Source of the DNA: Lachnospiraceae bacterium | GTDB lineage: Bacteria; Bacillota; Clostridia; Lachnospirales; Lachnospiraceae | Length of the DNA: 64,000 bases | Assembly: GCA_029067085.1 (NCBI GenBank) | Contig: JAIEFE010000015.1 | Span: 429,633-493,632 of the forward strand | Direction of reading: 5' to 3' | The notes under the pieces: generated by a model | The model's input: only the letters and a program-made list of their open reading frames with translations | Databases searched by the model: none | Told to the model about the DNA's origin: nothing | Shown: piece after piece, positions 52,763-61,974 of the stretch | Numbering within the stretch: the stretch's first letter is position 1 | Layout: every line of letters starts with the position of its first letter | Translations under genes and position numbers: made by a program

Positions 52763-54061
52763 TTACGTTCGATACAGATATTTTTCAATTTCCCACTCGG
52801 AAACCTGAGACATATATTCGTTCCATTCCGCTCGTTTTGATGCAATATAAGTGTTTACGAAATCTCTGCCCAGGGTATTGTTCATAAAATCGTCTTTTTC
52901 CATATAATCAACCGCTTCCCATAATGTTTCGGGCAGATGATCGATTTCATTTCCAGAACAATTCTCCGCCATGACACCGGGAAAGATTCTTTTCTCTATG
53001 CCGTCCATGCCTGCGGCTAGACAGACCGCGAGGGTAAGATAAGGATTGGCCGAAGGGTCGGGAAAACGCAGTTCGATGCCGACCGCCTCGCCTCTGTCAT
53101 AGGCCACCCTGATCAGTGCATTCAAATTTTTGGTCGTCCAGATGATATCCCTGGGCGCCTCAAATCCGGAATTCAGCCTTTTATAGGAGTTCACCAACGG
53201 ATTCGTCACGGCGCACATCGCCTTGGCATGATTCATGATACCCTCTATGAACCACCTTGCCTCATCACTGACCTCCCCCTTATGTTTCGAATCGGTAACC
53301 ACATTCTGACTGTCTTTGTATAACTGGATCGTTAAGTGCATTCCGGAGCCCGCTACGCCCGGTCTGGGCTTGGGCATGAACGTGGCATGAAGGCCGTGCC
53401 TTTTGGCAATGGAGCGTACCACTGTTTTAAAAGTGACAATACTGTCAGCTGTTTTAAGCGCTTCCGCACAATTAAAATCAATCTCATGCTGTGCCGGCGC
53501 CGTCTCATGATGGGAGGATTCAATCTCAAATCCCATCTCTTCCAACGTAAGCACCATATCGCGCCTTGCATTCTCTCCAAGGTCCAGCGGACTGATATCC
53601 ATATATCCTGCCTTTTCATGCGTCACTGTCGTAGGTATGCCATTCTCATCGGTATGGAACAGGAAAAATTCACACTCTGGATCCACCATGAACTGATACC
53701 CTTTTTCTCCGGCTGCTTCTAATACCCTCTTCAAAATACTTCTGGAATCGGCATCGAATGGCGTCCCGTCTCCCTTACACACGTCGCACAGAAGACGAGC
53801 CACCTTTCCCTGCTGCGGTCTCCAAGGCAGTATGGCAAAGGTGTCCAGATCCGGATGTAAATACATATCCTCCTCTCCCCTGCACGGATCCCCATACAGC
53901 AAAGAGCCGTCGAATTTATACTGGTTATCCATAGCCCGCTCCAGCTGTCCTGCCGTAACGGCCACGTTTTTCAGCGTACCAAACAGATCCGTAAACTGCA
54001 GCCGGATAAATTCGACGTCCTCCTCCTTCACCAGTTGTAAAATTTCACTCTTATCCCTCAT
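52763..54061 (-). CDS. glnA: Glutamine synthetase, type I
   Basis: ATP-dependent amidation of glutamate. 432 aa, the GSI-alpha (Gram-positive) length. Active-site blocks: PECEFFLF, SSHHETAPAQHEIDF, GSGMHLTIQL, the ATP-site KRLNSGFEAPRDI and LRFPDPSANPYL. No adenylylation Tyr segment of GSI-beta is present. AAGGAGG precedes the ATG. It lies 11 bp behind gltD and 13 bp before the ANTAR gene. Confidence 0.96.
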   Translation of the reverse strand: MRDKSEILQLVKEEDVEFIRLQFTDLFGTLKNVAVTAGQLERAMDNQYKFDGSLLYGDPCRGEEDMYLHPDLDTFAILPWRPQQGKVARLLCDVCKGDGTPFDADSRSILKRVLEAAGEKGYQFMVDPECEFFLFHTDENGIPTTVTHEKAGYMDISPLDLGENARRDMVLTLEEMGFEIESSHHETAPAQHEIDFNCAEALKTADSIVTFKTVVRSIAKRHGLHATFMPKPRPGVAGSGMHLTIQLYKDSQNVVTDSKHKGEVSDEARWFIEGIMNHAKAMCAVTNPLVNSYKRLNSGFEAPRDIIWTTKNLNALIRVAYDRGEAVGIELRFPDPSANPYLTLAVCLAAGMDGIEKRIFPGVMAENCSGNEIDHLPETLWEAVDYMEKDDFMNNTLGRDFVNTYIASKRAEWNEYMSQVSEWEIEKYLYRT

Positions 54062-54072
54062 GAAAAGCCTCC

Positions 54073-55557
54073 TTAAAGGTTTGTATATCCCATCAGCGAC
54101 TCATCCACCGCTTTTGCTGCCTCTCTGCCTTCTGCGATCGCCCAGACAACAAGGGACTGCCCCCTATGCATATCTCCCGCTGTAAAGATATCTTCCGCGC
54201 TTGTCTGATATTCACCCGGCTTCGTTTCCACATTGGTTCGCGCATTACAGTTTACACCAAAAGTCTCCGCAACATACCCCTCCGCGCCCAGAAAACCTGC
54301 TGCGATCAGAACCAGATCCACAGGGATCTCCTTTTCACTGCCTTCCACGGGAACCATGGAAATCCTTTTTGTTTTCTCATCCTTCTCGGGCTTAAGGCTT
54401 ACAAGCTTTGCCGCACAGACATTTCCGTTCTGATCCTTCACAAACTCCGTGACCGTAGTCTGATAGACACGCGGATCCTCACCGAATCTGTCGATTGCTT
54501 CCTCCTGACCATAATCGGTCTTAAGCACCTTCGGCCACTCCGGCCAGGGATTATCCTCACCTCTCTCCACAGGCGGCTTCGGCATCATTTCCAACTGCAC
54601 AACGCTTTCCGCGCCAAGCCTTATCGAGGTTCCCACACAGTCATTTCCTGTGTCGCCGCCTCCTATCACCAGCACCTTCTTTCCTTTCGCAAGCGAATAC
54701 GGTATCTCGTTAAAATCACTGTCAAGAAGCGTCCTGGTTACATTTTTTAAGAAGTCAACAGCGAAATAAATGCCTTTCGCATCCCGTCCGGGTACGGCAA
54801 TATCTCTGGGATTGGAGGCTCCGCATGCCAATACGATACGGTCATACTTCTCCATGAGCTCCTTCCCTGTAATATCTTTTCCTACATTCACATTGCAGAT
54901 AAACTCGATCCCGTCGGCTTCCATGAGCTTCACTCTTCTGTCGATTACGCTCTTTTCCAGCTTCATGTTTGGTATTCCATAACGCAAAAGTCCGCCCGGC
55001 CTGTCACTCCTCTCATAAACCGTCACCGAATGTCCCCTGCTGTTTAACTGCTTCGCCGCCGCAAGACCTGCCGGTCCGCTTCCTATGACCGCTACCCTTT
55101 TTCCGGTACGCACCTTCGGGGGCTCGGATTTTATAAGCCCATGTTCAAAAGCATACTCAATCACAGCCCTTTCGTTCGCCTTCGTGGACACCGGCTCCGC
55201 ATGCAGACCGCAGGTACATGCAGCCTCACATAACGCCGGGCAGACTCTTGACGTAAACTCAGGGAAACAATGGGTTTTGGACAGTCTAACATATGCCTGT
55301 TCAAAATTGCCGCGATAGACCAGATCATTGATCTCCGGCACCAGATTGTGGAGCGGGCAGCCCGACGCCATACCCGAGATCATGACGCCTGCCTGACAAA
55401 ACGGCACGCCACAGTCCATACAGCGCGCTCCCTGTAACTGCTGCTCCTCTTCCGATAAACTTTCATGAAATTCTTTAAAATCCTTTATTCGCCTGGCCGG
55501 ATCAATGACCTTTCCGTCCTTGCGCTCATATTCTAAAAATCCTGTCGGTTTTCCCAT
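54073..55557 (-). CDS. gltD: Glutamate synthase, small subunit
   Basis: 494 aa NAD(P)H-oxidising FAD/Fe-S subunit. The N-terminal Cys clusters (CMDCGVPFC, CPLHN, CPALCEAACTC) bind two 4Fe-4S centres. FAD motif GSGPAGLAAAKQL and NAD(P)H motif GGGDTGNDCVG follow, with the C-terminal FTAGDMHRGQSLVVWAI. It delivers electrons to GltB. 25 bp behind gltB, 11 bp before glnA. Confidence 0.95.
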   Translation of the reverse strand: MGKPTGFLEYERKDGKVIDPARRIKDFKEFHESLSEEEQQLQGARCMDCGVPFCQAGVMISGMASGCPLHNLVPEINDLVYRGNFEQAYVRLSKTHCFPEFTSRVCPALCEAACTCGLHAEPVSTKANERAVIEYAFEHGLIKSEPPKVRTGKRVAVIGSGPAGLAAAKQLNSRGHSVTVYERSDRPGGLLRYGIPNMKLEKSVIDRRVKLMEADGIEFICNVNVGKDITGKELMEKYDRIVLACGASNPRDIAVPGRDAKGIYFAVDFLKNVTRTLLDSDFNEIPYSLAKGKKVLVIGGGDTGNDCVGTSIRLGAESVVQLEMMPKPPVERGEDNPWPEWPKVLKTDYGQEEAIDRFGEDPRVYQTTVTEFVKDQNGNVCAAKLVSLKPEKDEKTKRISMVPVEGSEKEIPVDLVLIAAGFLGAEGYVAETFGVNCNARTNVETKPGEYQTSAEDIFTAGDMHRGQSLVVWAIAEGREAAKAVDESLMGYTNL

Positions 55558-55582
55558 GACACTGACCTTATCCCTTTCCGAA

Positions 55583-58500
55583 TCATTCCGTTTTTTCGCC
55601 TACGCTCGCGTAAAAAGCTTCTATCTGCGCTTCTTCTCTGTTCATACCCTGCTCTTCAAACTGGGAGGATAACTGAATCAATTTCTTGTAGTCTCCCGGA
55701 ATGATCTTCTTAAATTTCGGCAGATATTCCGCAAAGTTTTCCAGTACCTTCTTTCCTTTTTCGGAGCCGGTGTATGCCACATGAGCCTCGATCATCGCGC
55801 GCAGTTCTTCCTTGTCATATTTGGTTTCCACTTTTTCCGTCAGTACCATCTCTTTATTCAGATTCCGGTACAGGCGGCTGTGTTCATCCAGTACATAGGC
55901 TATACCGCCGCTCATTCCCGCTGCAAAATTCTTGCCGACAGGTCCAAGCACCACGACCCGTCCGCCGGTCATATACTCGCAGCCGTGCTCTCCGACTCCT
56001 TCCACAACCGCCGTTGCTCCGGAGTTGCGGACACAGAAGCGTTCACCCGCCACACCTGCTATATAGGCCTCTCCGCTTGTCGCACCATAGAGCGCTACAT
56101 TCCCGATGATGATATTTTCTTCCGGAACAAATTTTGCCTTCGCCGGTGCAAAAACCGCAAGCTTTCCGCCGGATAGGCCCTTGCCGAAATAGTCATTGGA
56201 ATCGCCACAGAGAGAAAGCGTCAGCCCTTTCGGCACAAATGCGCCGAAACTCTGTCCTCCCGCGCCTTCACAATGGATCACAATGGTATCGTCATCCAGA
56301 CCGCCGTGATGCCGTCTGGTAATCTCCGCTCCGAAAAGCGTACCGAAAGCCCTGTCCGTATTTGTCAGCTTGATATTGCACTCTTTGTGCGTTCCGTCCG
56401 TAATCGCTTTCTGAAGCTCCTTCCCGGCAAGCAGCACGGCTTCGTCCTTCGTGCCTTCCAGCTTAAAATCGTATGCGCAGTCAGGATCGAATACGGAAAG
56501 CCTGCGCTCATATCCGGATACATCATGCAGAATGCGGCTTAAGTCCACTTTCGCTTCCTGCCCGGTCAGATCATCTCTTCTCTTAAGCAGATCCGTGCGT
56601 CCCACCATCTCGCTGACCGTCCTGATGCCGAGCTTCGCCATATATTCCCGCAGCTGTCTGGCAATGAATCGCATGAAATTCTCTACATATTCCGGCTTTC
56701 CGATAAAGCGTTTTCTCAGCTCCGGATTCTGTGTCGCGACGCCCATAGGACAGGTATCCAGATTGCAGACACGCATCATCACACAGCCGAGCGTCACAAG
56801 CGGCGCCGTTGCAAATCCGAATTCCTCCGCACCGAGAAGCGCCGCAATGGCGACATCACGTCCGCTCATGAGCTTGCCGTCAGTCTCGATGACCACCTGA
56901 TTCCGCAGTCCGTTCTGCAATAAGGTCTGATGCGTTTCCGCAAGCCCGAGTTCCCACGGAAGACCCGCATTGTGTATGGAGCTGATCGGCGCTGCGCCGG
57001 TCCCTCCGTCATAGCCGGAGATCAAGACTACCTGTGCACCCGCCTTTGCCACACCGGCAGCAACGGTACCCACGCCGGCTTCGGAAACCAGCTTTACGGA
57101 AATACGCGCATATTTATTTGCATTTTTCAAATCATATATTAACTGTGCCAGATCTTCTATCGAGTAGATATCATGATGCGGCGGCGGCGAGATCAGACTC
57201 ACGCCCGGCGTGGAATGACGAGTCTTTGCAATCCACGGGTATACTTTTTGAGCCGGAAGATGCCCTCCTTCACCGGGTTTTGCCCCCTGTGCCATCTTGA
57301 TCTGGATTTCTTTTGCGCTGACCAGATAGCGGCTTGTCACACCGAAACGTCCGCTCGCCACCTGTTTGATCGCCGAACTCCTGTCATTATCCGTTCCCGC
57401 AGATTCCAGACGTTCATTACTCTCTCCGCCTTCACCGCTGTTGGATTTACCGTGCAGTCTGTTCATGGCAATCGCCAGAGCCTCGTGCGCCTCCTCGGAG
57501 ATAGAGCCGTAAGACATCGCTCCGGTTTTAAAACGTTTTACAATGGACTCTTCGCTCTCAACCTCCTCGATCGGTATCCCTTGTACCGGATAAGCAAAGT
57601 CCATAAGACTTCTCAGATATCCTCTGTTCTCTTCATCGATCAGCTTCGTATACTCGACAAACTTATCATAGTTTCCCTCTTTGGTAGACTGCTGCAAGAG
57701 ATGTATCGTCTGCGGATTATAGCGGTGCTGTTCTCCCTGACTGCGCATCTTATGCCGCCCTACGGAGGAAAGCGTCAGATCTGTCTGTAAGCCCAGCGGA
57801 TCAAAAGCTTTGGAGTGCTGTGCATCCGTCTGCGCCGCAATATCCTCCAACGTGATACCACCCACACGGCTGATCGTTCCCGTAAAGTAGCGATCTATGA
57901 CATCCTGTGAAATGCCGATCGCCTCAAAGATCTGACTGCCCTGATACGACTGTATCGTGGATATTCCCATTTTCGATGCGATCTTTACGATACCGCTCAG
58001 AATCGCATGGTCATAATCATCCATAGCCGCATAATAATCTTTGTTGACCAGCCCCTCTTCCAAGAGCTCTGCTATCGTCGCATGTGCCAGATAGGGATTT
58101 ACCGCGCTTGCGCCATATCCGAGCAATGCCGCAAAGTGATGTACTTCGCGGGGCTCGCCTGATTCCAGTACGATGGAAAGTGCCGTACATTTCTTGGTCT
58201 TTACCAAATGCTTATGAACCGCAGAGACAGCGAGCAGGGACGGGATCGCCACATGGTTCTCGTCCACTCCCCGATCGGAAAGCACCAGAATATTGGCACC
58301 TTCCCTGTATGCCTTATCCACCTCCACAAACAGATGCTCCAACACTCTGTCCATGGGCGTACTCTTATAGAATATGATCGGTACGGTCACAACCTTAAAG
58401 CCGGGTTTTTTGATTGTCTTGATCTTAAGCATATCCAGATCCGTCAGGATCGGGTTATGTATTTTCAAAACCTGGCAGTTTTCCGGTCTCTCTTCTAAAA

Positions 58501-60136
58501 GATTACCGTTCTTCCCCACATATACCGTCGTGGATGTCACGATCTTTTCCCGGATCGCATCAATGGGCGGATTGGTAACCTGCGCAAAAAGCTGCTTAAA
58601 ATAATTGAATAAAGGCTGATACTCTTTGGACAGAACCGCAATCGGCGTATCCACTCCCATTGCGCCGATCTCTTCGCTGCCGTTTAGTGCCATGGCACAG
58701 ATCCCGTTCCTGCACTCCTCATAGGTATAGCCGAACGCCTTTTGCAGACGCCCTCTTTCCACTCTGTCAAAAGCAGGGATCTTTTCATTCGGGATCTTCA
58801 ACTCGCTCAAGGTAACGAGATTTGCATCCAGCCACTCTCCATAAGCCTCTTTCGTCGCATACTGCTCCTTCAGTTCCTCATCGCCCAATACCTGTCCGCT
58901 CACGGTATCCACCAACAGCATTTTCCCCGGGTGGAGACGCTCTTTTTTCAGGATATGCTCCGCCGGGACTTCCAGCGCTCCCACCTCGGAGGAAAGGATC
59001 AGTCTGTCATCATCCGTGATATAATATCTGGAAGGACGAAGGCCGTTTCTGTCCAGAACGGCGCCCATGACATCCCCGTCCGAAAACAGGATGGATGCCG
59101 GACCATCCCACGGCTCCATCATCGTGGCATAATACTGATAAAAATCTCTTCCTTCCTGAGAGATCGTGTCATTGTGCGTCCAGGGTTCCGGAATCGTGAT
59201 CATGACCGCCAACGGCAGCTCCATGCCACTCATCACAAGAAACTCCAGCGTATTGTCAAGCATCGCCGAATCGGAGCCGTTTGTATTGACCACCGGAAGC
59301 ACCTTGGTCAGATCATCCGAGGTAAAGCGCGGGGCACACATGGTTTCCTCACGCGCCAGCATCTTATCCGCGTTTCCTTTGATCGTATTGATCTCTCCGT
59401 TATGTACGATAAAACGATTAGGATGTGCACGCTCCCAGCTCGGATTCGTATTCGTGGAAAAGCGCGAATGCACTATGGCAATGGCAGAATCATAAGCTTC
59501 ATCCTGCAGATCCGTAAAAAAGGTCCTGAGCTGCCCTACCAGAAACATACCTTTATAGACGATCGTCCTGCTGGAAAGGGATGCCACATAAGTGTTGTCG
59601 TTACTCTGCTCAAATACACGGCGCACTACATAGAGCTTACGGTCAAAGTCCAGTCCCTTTTCAATTTTCTCCGGTTTCTTGACAAATGCCTGACAGATCA
59701 CAGGCATGCACTCTCTCGCCTTATGCCCTAAAACCTCCGGAGCGATAGGCACATCCCGCCAGCCTAAGAAGGCCATACCCTCTTTCTCGACAATGATCTC
59801 AAACATCTTCTTTGCCTGACTCCGCTTTAATTCGTTCTGCGGCAGGAAGAACATGCCTACGCCGTATTCGCGCTCCTTGCCGATCTCAATCTTGCACGAT
59901 TTGCAAACTTTAGAGAAAAAGCGATGTGACACCTGTGTCAGAATACCGACGCCATCACCGGTCTTTCCCTCAGCATCCTTACCGGCCCGATGTTCCAGAT
60001 TCTCCACGATTTTTAAGGCATCCGCAACGATCTGATGGCTCCTTTTCCCCTTTATATTGACAACCGCTCCGATTCCGCAGTTATCGTGTTCAAATACCGG
60101 CTCATAAAGCCCTTTGCTCCTCTGTTGACACATCAT
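55583..60136 (-). CDS. gltB: Glutamate synthase, large subunit
   Basis: 1517 aa, full length. The N-terminal glutaminase has its nucleophile Cys at position 20 (EHDNCGIG) after a short propeptide. The FMN/2-oxoglutarate domain contains PGEGGHLPAQKVYPWIA and the 3Fe-4S ligands CVMMRVCNLDTC. The C-terminal GXGXG beta-helix domain has GGDSNDYFGKG-like repeats (CGDSNDYFGKGLSGG, AGVAGERFCVRNSG). First gene of gltB-gltD-glnA-ANTAR; the leader carries an ANTAR-type hairpin and terminator. Confidence 0.96.
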   Translation of the reverse strand: MMCQQRSKGLYEPVFEHDNCGIGAVVNIKGKRSHQIVADALKIVENLEHRAGKDAEGKTGDGVGILTQVSHRFFSKVCKSCKIEIGKEREYGVGMFFLPQNELKRSQAKKMFEIIVEKEGMAFLGWRDVPIAPEVLGHKARECMPVICQAFVKKPEKIEKGLDFDRKLYVVRRVFEQSNDNTYVASLSSRTIVYKGMFLVGQLRTFFTDLQDEAYDSAIAIVHSRFSTNTNPSWERAHPNRFIVHNGEINTIKGNADKMLAREETMCAPRFTSDDLTKVLPVVNTNGSDSAMLDNTLEFLVMSGMELPLAVMITIPEPWTHNDTISQEGRDFYQYYATMMEPWDGPASILFSDGDVMGAVLDRNGLRPSRYYITDDDRLILSSEVGALEVPAEHILKKERLHPGKMLLVDTVSGQVLGDEELKEQYATKEAYGEWLDANLVTLSELKIPNEKIPAFDRVERGRLQKAFGYTYEECRNGICAMALNGSEEIGAMGVDTPIAVLSKEYQPLFNYFKQLFAQVTNPPIDAIREKIVTSTTVYVGKNGNLLEERPENCQVLKIHNPILTDLDMLKIKTIKKPGFKVVTVPIIFYKSTPMDRVLEHLFVEVDKAYREGANILVLSDRGVDENHVAIPSLLAVSAVHKHLVKTKKCTALSIVLESGEPREVHHFAALLGYGASAVNPYLAHATIAELLEEGLVNKDYYAAMDDYDHAILSGIVKIASKMGISTIQSYQGSQIFEAIGISQDVIDRYFTGTISRVGGITLEDIAAQTDAQHSKAFDPLGLQTDLTLSSVGRHKMRSQGEQHRYNPQTIHLLQQSTKEGNYDKFVEYTKLIDEENRGYLRSLMDFAYPVQGIPIEEVESEESIVKRFKTGAMSYGSISEEAHEALAIAMNRLHGKSNSGEGGESNERLESAGTDNDRSSAIKQVASGRFGVTSRYLVSAKEIQIKMAQGAKPGEGGHLPAQKVYPWIAKTRHSTPGVSLISPPPHHDIYSIEDLAQLIYDLKNANKYARISVKLVSEAGVGTVAAGVAKAGAQVVLISGYDGGTGAAPISSIHNAGLPWELGLAETHQTLLQNGLRNQVVIETDGKLMSGRDVAIAALLGAEEFGFATAPLVTLGCVMMRVCNLDTCPMGVATQNPELRKRFIGKPEYVENFMRFIARQLREYMAKLGIRTVSEMVGRTDLLKRRDDLTGQEAKVDLSRILHDVSGYERRLSVFDPDCAYDFKLEGTKDEAVLLAGKELQKAITDGTHKECNIKLTNTDRAFGTLFGAEITRRHHGGLDDDTIVIHCEGAGGQSFGAFVPKGLTLSLCGDSNDYFGKGLSGGKLAVFAPAKAKFVPEENIIIGNVALYGATSGEAYIAGVAGERFCVRNSGATAVVEGVGEHGCEYMTGGRVVVLGPVGKNFAAGMSGGIAYVLDEHSRLYRNLNKEMVLTEKVETKYDKEELRAMIEAHVAYTGSEKGKKVLENFAEYLPKFKKIIPGDYKKLIQLSSQFEEQGMNREEAQIEAFYASVGEKTE

Positions 60137-60168
60137 ATCTGTTATATTACCCTCCTTCTAATCGGCAT

Positions 60169-60209
60169 AAAAAAACATCAAAGAAACCCGCTTACGCAGG
60201 TTCATTGAC
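60169..60209 (-). terminator. Attenuator terminator in the gltB leader
   Basis: Minus-strand hairpin with core arms AACCTGC / GCGGGTT, extendable by TCAA / TTGA, then T7. It stands about 30 bp before the gltB ATG and after the promoter, so it must be overcome for expression. The extended stem uses bases of the neighbouring hexaloop hairpin. Confidence 0.8.
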
Positions 60210-60220
60210 GCCCTTGTCAA
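60205..60220 (-). promoter_or_regulatory. ANTAR-type hexaloop hairpin, gltB leader
   Basis: TTGAC-AAGGGC-GTCAA on the minus strand: a five-bp stem with a six-base loop having A at position 1 and G at position 4, the rule for RNA targets of ANTAR proteins. It overlaps the 5' arm of the terminator at 60169-60209, as in known ANTAR antitermination. The first of the usual two hairpins is not evident. Confidence 0.7.
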
Positions 60221-60254
60221 TCTGCTATTCTTACTTCAATTTTTACTGACTTCA

Positions 60255-60283
60255 AGTTTAAACCATGAAACGGTATTTGTAAA
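60255..60283 (-). promoter_or_regulatory. Promoter of the gltB operon
   Basis: Minus-strand TTTACA (60278-60283), a 17-bp spacer and TAAACT (60255-60260). Transcription would start near 60248. Confidence 0.78.
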
Positions 60284-60369
60284 GTCTTTTTGCTCGAATT
60301 TTGCTGAATTTCCTGTCTGTCAGTAATGTCACAAAAATTATCCGGGTCAAATTTTTTTAAAAAATTTTC

Positions 60370-60398
60370 TTGACAACGCAAAATTAAGCGCGTAAGAT
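60370..60398 (+). promoter_or_regulatory. Promoter of the purF-amt operon
   Basis: TTGACA (60370-60375), a 17-bp spacer and TAAGAT (60393-60398); start of transcription near 60405, directly before the hexaloop hairpin. Confidence 0.82.
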
Positions 60399-60407
60399 AC
60401 GAGGCGT

Positions 60408-60423
60408 AAAGCAAAGGCGCTTT
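60408..60423 (+). promoter_or_regulatory. ANTAR-type hexaloop hairpin, purF leader
   Basis: AAAGC-AAAGGC-GCTTT: a five-bp stem with loop AAAGGC (A1, G4), almost the same loop as in the gltB leader (AAGGGC). Its 3' arm is the 5' arm of the terminator that follows, so the two folds exclude each other. Confidence 0.72.
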
Positions 60424-60450
60424 GGAGGCAATCTCCGAAGCGCCTCTTTT
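60415..60450 (+). terminator. Attenuator terminator in the purF leader
   Basis: Thirteen-pair stem AGGCGCTTTGGAG / CTCCGAAGCGCCT (one T-G pair) with a five-base loop and CTTTTATAT after it, 49 bp before the purF ATG. Confidence 0.88.
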
Positions 60451-60498
60451 ATATGGCGCGATTCGTGCTGCGGCTGATAAAGCGGAAGGATTTGGCCT

Positions 60499-61926
60499 AT
60501 GAAAACCTTACATCAAGAAGAATCCCAAAATACATACGGCTTACGGCGTGAGATGCTTACAAACTCCATTCATGAGGAATGCGGCGTCTTCGGCATCTTT
60601 CATCCCGAAACAGATTCCGCAGCCCCCGAAGTCTATTACGGCCTGTGCGCATTACAGCACCGCGGTCAGGAATCCTGCGGAATTGCCACCTGCGATACGA
60701 ACGGACCTCAGGGAAATATCTGCCACTACAAGGATATGGGATTGGTCGGAGAGGTCTTCCATCCCTCAGTTCTGGATACTTTAAAGGGCAATGTCGGCAT
60801 CGGTCATGTACGTTATTCCACGACCGGCGCAAGCACGGCGGAAAATGCACAGCCACTTGTGCTGAATTATCTGAAAGGCACACTTGCCCTCGCCCATAAC
60901 GGCAATATCACCAATGCGGACGAAATCCGGCAGGCGCTTCAGGAAAACGGCGCGATCTTCCACTCGACCACGGATTCCGAAGTGATCGCCTGTCATATCG
61001 CCAGAGAACGCACCCATACCGCCAGCGTCGAAGATGCCATATTCAGAACCGCTCAGAGATTAAAGGGAGGCTATGCACTCGTCATTATGAGCCCGCGTAA
61101 ACTGATCGGTGTCAGGGATTCGCTGGGACTAAAGCCCCTGTGTCTCGGAAAACGTGATAGCAGTTATATCCTGGCTTCCGAGAGCTGCGCTCTCACCGCA
61201 GTAAATGCGGAGTTCATCCGCGATATCGAACCGGGTGAGATTATAACAATAACCAAAGACGGTGTCCGGTCCGACCGCCGCCTGGTAAACGAAACCCGTG
61301 CACATTGTATTTTTGAATACATCTATTTTGCACGGCTGGATTCCACGATAGACGGCGTCAATGTTTACGATGCAAGGTTTCGCGCCGGAAAAGCCCTTGC
61401 AGCATCCTATCCTGTGGAAGCGGATCTGGTAACCGGTGTCCCGGATTCCGGGCTTGCGGCAGCAATGGGATATGCGGAGGCCTCCAATCTGCCGTTTGCC
61501 CTTGCCTTCCATAAGAACAGTTATGTCGGAAGGACCTTTATCAAACCCACCCAGAAAGAACGGGAATCGGCAGTCCATTTGAAATTAAGCGTCTTAACCA
61601 GCGTAGTAAAAAACAAACGTATTATCCTGGTGGATGATTCTATCGTCCGCGGGACAACCATCGCAGGACTGATCCGTATGCTGAAAGAAGCCGGCGCAAA
61701 GGAGGTTCATGTCCGCATCAGCTCTCCGCCGTTTTTATACCCCTGTTACTACGGGACCGATGTCCCGAGTAATGAGCAGCTGATTGCTTCATCTCTCACA
61801 GCGGAAGAGATCCGTGCCAATATCAAGGCGGATTCTTTGGGATATATGAGAATAGAAGATTTTCATCATATGACCGGCGGCTTGCCGCTCTGTAAAGCCT
61901 GCTTCGACAACCATTACCCTGTATAG
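60499..61926 (+). CDS. purF: Amidophosphoribosyltransferase
   Basis: First committed step of purine synthesis, using glutamine as amino donor. 475 aa. The glutaminase nucleophile is Cys28 in EECGVFGIF after a 27-residue propeptide. GHVRYSTTG and the phosphoribosyl-pyrophosphate motif ILVDDSIVRGTT are intact; the C-terminal CKACF keeps Cys residues of the Fe-S type. GGAAGG lies before the ATG. It is isolated from other pur genes and followed after 48 bp by the ammonium channel gene. Confidence 0.94.
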   Translation: MKTLHQEESQNTYGLRREMLTNSIHEECGVFGIFHPETDSAAPEVYYGLCALQHRGQESCGIATCDTNGPQGNICHYKDMGLVGEVFHPSVLDTLKGNVGIGHVRYSTTGASTAENAQPLVLNYLKGTLALAHNGNITNADEIRQALQENGAIFHSTTDSEVIACHIARERTHTASVEDAIFRTAQRLKGGYALVIMSPRKLIGVRDSLGLKPLCLGKRDSSYILASESCALTAVNAEFIRDIEPGEIITITKDGVRSDRRLVNETRAHCIFEYIYFARLDSTIDGVNVYDARFRAGKALAASYPVEADLVTGVPDSGLAAAMGYAEASNLPFALAFHKNSYVGRTFIKPTQKERESAVHLKLSVLTSVVKNKRIILVDDSIVRGTTIAGLIRMLKEAGAKEVHVRISSPPFLYPCYYGTDVPSNEQLIASSLTAEEIRANIKADSLGYMRIEDFHHMTGGLPLCKACFDNHYPV

Positions 61927-61974
61927 GCATACTGCCTTTTACAGAATAGAAAGCAACATGAGGAGGAAAATATT

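Noticed and set aside
58742-59731. 329-codon open frame opposite gltB
   Set aside because: Antisense to the well-conserved GltB glutaminase domain, no start signal.
60221-60248. A first ANTAR hairpin in the gltB leader
   Set aside because: I tried all stems with a six-base loop between the start of transcription and the clear hairpin; none has both A1 and G4 with three or more pairs.
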